Positions 5,224 through 5,844 of a stretch of 5,844 nucleotides of DNA are shown piece by piece. Within the stretch, counting starts at the first letter, position 1, and each line of letters starts with the position of its first letter. A program made the translations under genes and the position numbers. This DNA comes from Acidobacteriaceae bacterium (GTDB lineage: Bacteria > Acidobacteriota > Terriglobia > Terriglobales > Acidobacteriaceae): assembly GCA_003152795.1 (NCBI GenBank), contig PMBA01000136.1:1-5844 (forward strand), in the 5' to 3' direction. Under the pieces are notes generated by a model. That model made no database searches. It was not told where the DNA came from and saw only the letters and a program-made list of their open reading frames with translations.

Positions 5224-5844
5224 ATGGTGCTTCTTCAGCACAAACTGAACGTCAAATTATCCCAGCGACAGATTCTGACGCCGGGTCTGGTGCAAATGGT
5301 GTCCGTGCTCGCGCTCAACAAGCTCGAGCTCAAGGACATGATCAATGCCGAGATGGTCGAGAACCCGGTGCTGGAAGAGTTGGAAGATTCCATCCCGCTG
5401 CTCGACGATGTCGGACGCCAGGAGGAAGAACGCGACCGGCTGGCCGCCAAAGAGACCTCGGACGAGGTTGCGCCCGTCGCGGATGAAAAAAAAGATCCGT
5501 TCGAAGAGATTGATTTTGGTTCGTTCTTCCAGGATTATCTGGACCCCGGCTACCGCAGCTCGGGCGAAATGGAAGAGATCGAGAAGCCTTCATTCGAGAA
5601 TTTTCTTTCGAAGCCTGGGAACTTGAGCGACCACCTGCTCTGGCAACTGGGCGCGATTTCTGTTCGCCCACCGGTCCACCAGGCGGCTGAGCTCATCATT
5701 GGGAACCTGAACGAAGAAGGGTACCTGATTGCCAGCGACGAGGAACTGCTGGGCATCGCTCCGGTTGCGCCTCCCGAGGCCGACGTCGAAGTGGCGGCCA
5801 AGATTGTTGGTGAAGCAGAGGCGCTCGGGCTTGCCGTCGCCGAG
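5224..5844 (+). CDS. rpoN: RNA polymerase sigma-54 factor RpoN, N-terminal part (3' end outside window)
   Basis: There are 207 codons before the window ends, all in frame. Region I is clear: QHKLNVKLSQRQILTPGLVQ, MVSVLALNKLELKDMINAEM and ENPVLEE (5-52), the Gln/Leu-rich segment through which enhancer-binding ATPases control the holoenzyme. Region II follows as an acidic, poorly conserved linker (about 53-123, with EELED, DDVGRQEEERD, DEKKDPFEEIDFGSFFQDYLDP). The core-binding region begins at about 124: FENFLSKPGNLSDHLLWQLG and AAELIIGNLNEEGYL (153-168). The DNA-binding helix-turn-helix and RpoN box lie beyond the window. Sigma-54 directs transcription from -24/-12 promoters and needs activator ATPases. 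A position after lptB is the classic arrangement. The start is uncertain by one codon (ATG 5224 or GTG 5227). A run of eight A (5486-5493) lies in the acidic linker. The Ala/Glu-rich stretch from about 174 to the end is less family-like. Confidence 0.95.
   Translation, partial: MVLLQHKLNVKLSQRQILTPGLVQMVSVLALNKLELKDMINAEMVENPVLEELEDSIPLLDDVGRQEEERDRLAAKETSDEVAPVADEKKDPFEEIDFGSFFQDYLDPGYRSSGEMEEIEKPSFENFLSKPGNLSDHLLWQLGAISVRPPVHQAAELIIGNLNEEGYLIASDEELLGIAPVAPPEADVEVAAKIVGEAEALGLAVAE

Overview
The window looks like a chromosomal segment of a GC-rich, LPS-bearing (diderm) bacterium. The best guess is Acidobacteriota, Terriglobia/Koribacter-like. That guess rests on a very long LptC-LptA-type protein placed before lptB and rpoN, on heptameric GAACTGA-type repeat arrays between genes, and on the style of the RpoN N-terminus. 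The lineage call is inferred from remembered patterns, not from a search.

Layout, all genes on the + strand. Positions 1-288 hold the C-terminal end of an RDD-family membrane protein, closed by a hairpin plus T-run terminator (307-341). The 289-564 gap also holds a perfect 9-bp inverted repeat (346-370) with a further half-site copy at 403-409. Positions 565-1758 encode a secreted, probably five-bladed beta-propeller protein with Asp-box-like motifs and unknown substrate. Positions 1835-4252 encode an 805-residue membrane-anchored periplasmic protein that joins an LptC-like N-terminus to a long series of LptA/OstA-like segments. Positions 4253-4981 encode LptB, the ATPase of the LPS exporter; its ATG directly abuts the previous stop (TAAATG). 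A 242-bp spacer with three heptad-repeat arrays follows, and then rpoN (sigma-54), which starts at 5224 and runs off the end of the window.

How it works together. LptB supplies ATP hydrolysis at the inner membrane. The long LptC/LptA-like protein would form the periplasmic bridge that carries LPS to the outer membrane. The partners LptF, LptG and LptD are not in the window. The lpt-rpoN order matches the well-known lptC-lptA-lptB-rpoN-hpf-ptsN neighbourhood of Proteobacteria, so hpf/raiA and PTS/rapZ-like genes are plausible just downstream. The RDD and propeller genes are probably separate transcription units.

The most unusual content is repeat structure. A 48-bp near-palindrome (3708-3755) lies in frame inside the lptC/lptA gene. 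Three heptad arrays lie between lptB and rpoN, and the first is complementary to both of the others, so two mutually exclusive RNA folds are possible just upstream of the rpoN start. No complete new defence or mobile system was seen.
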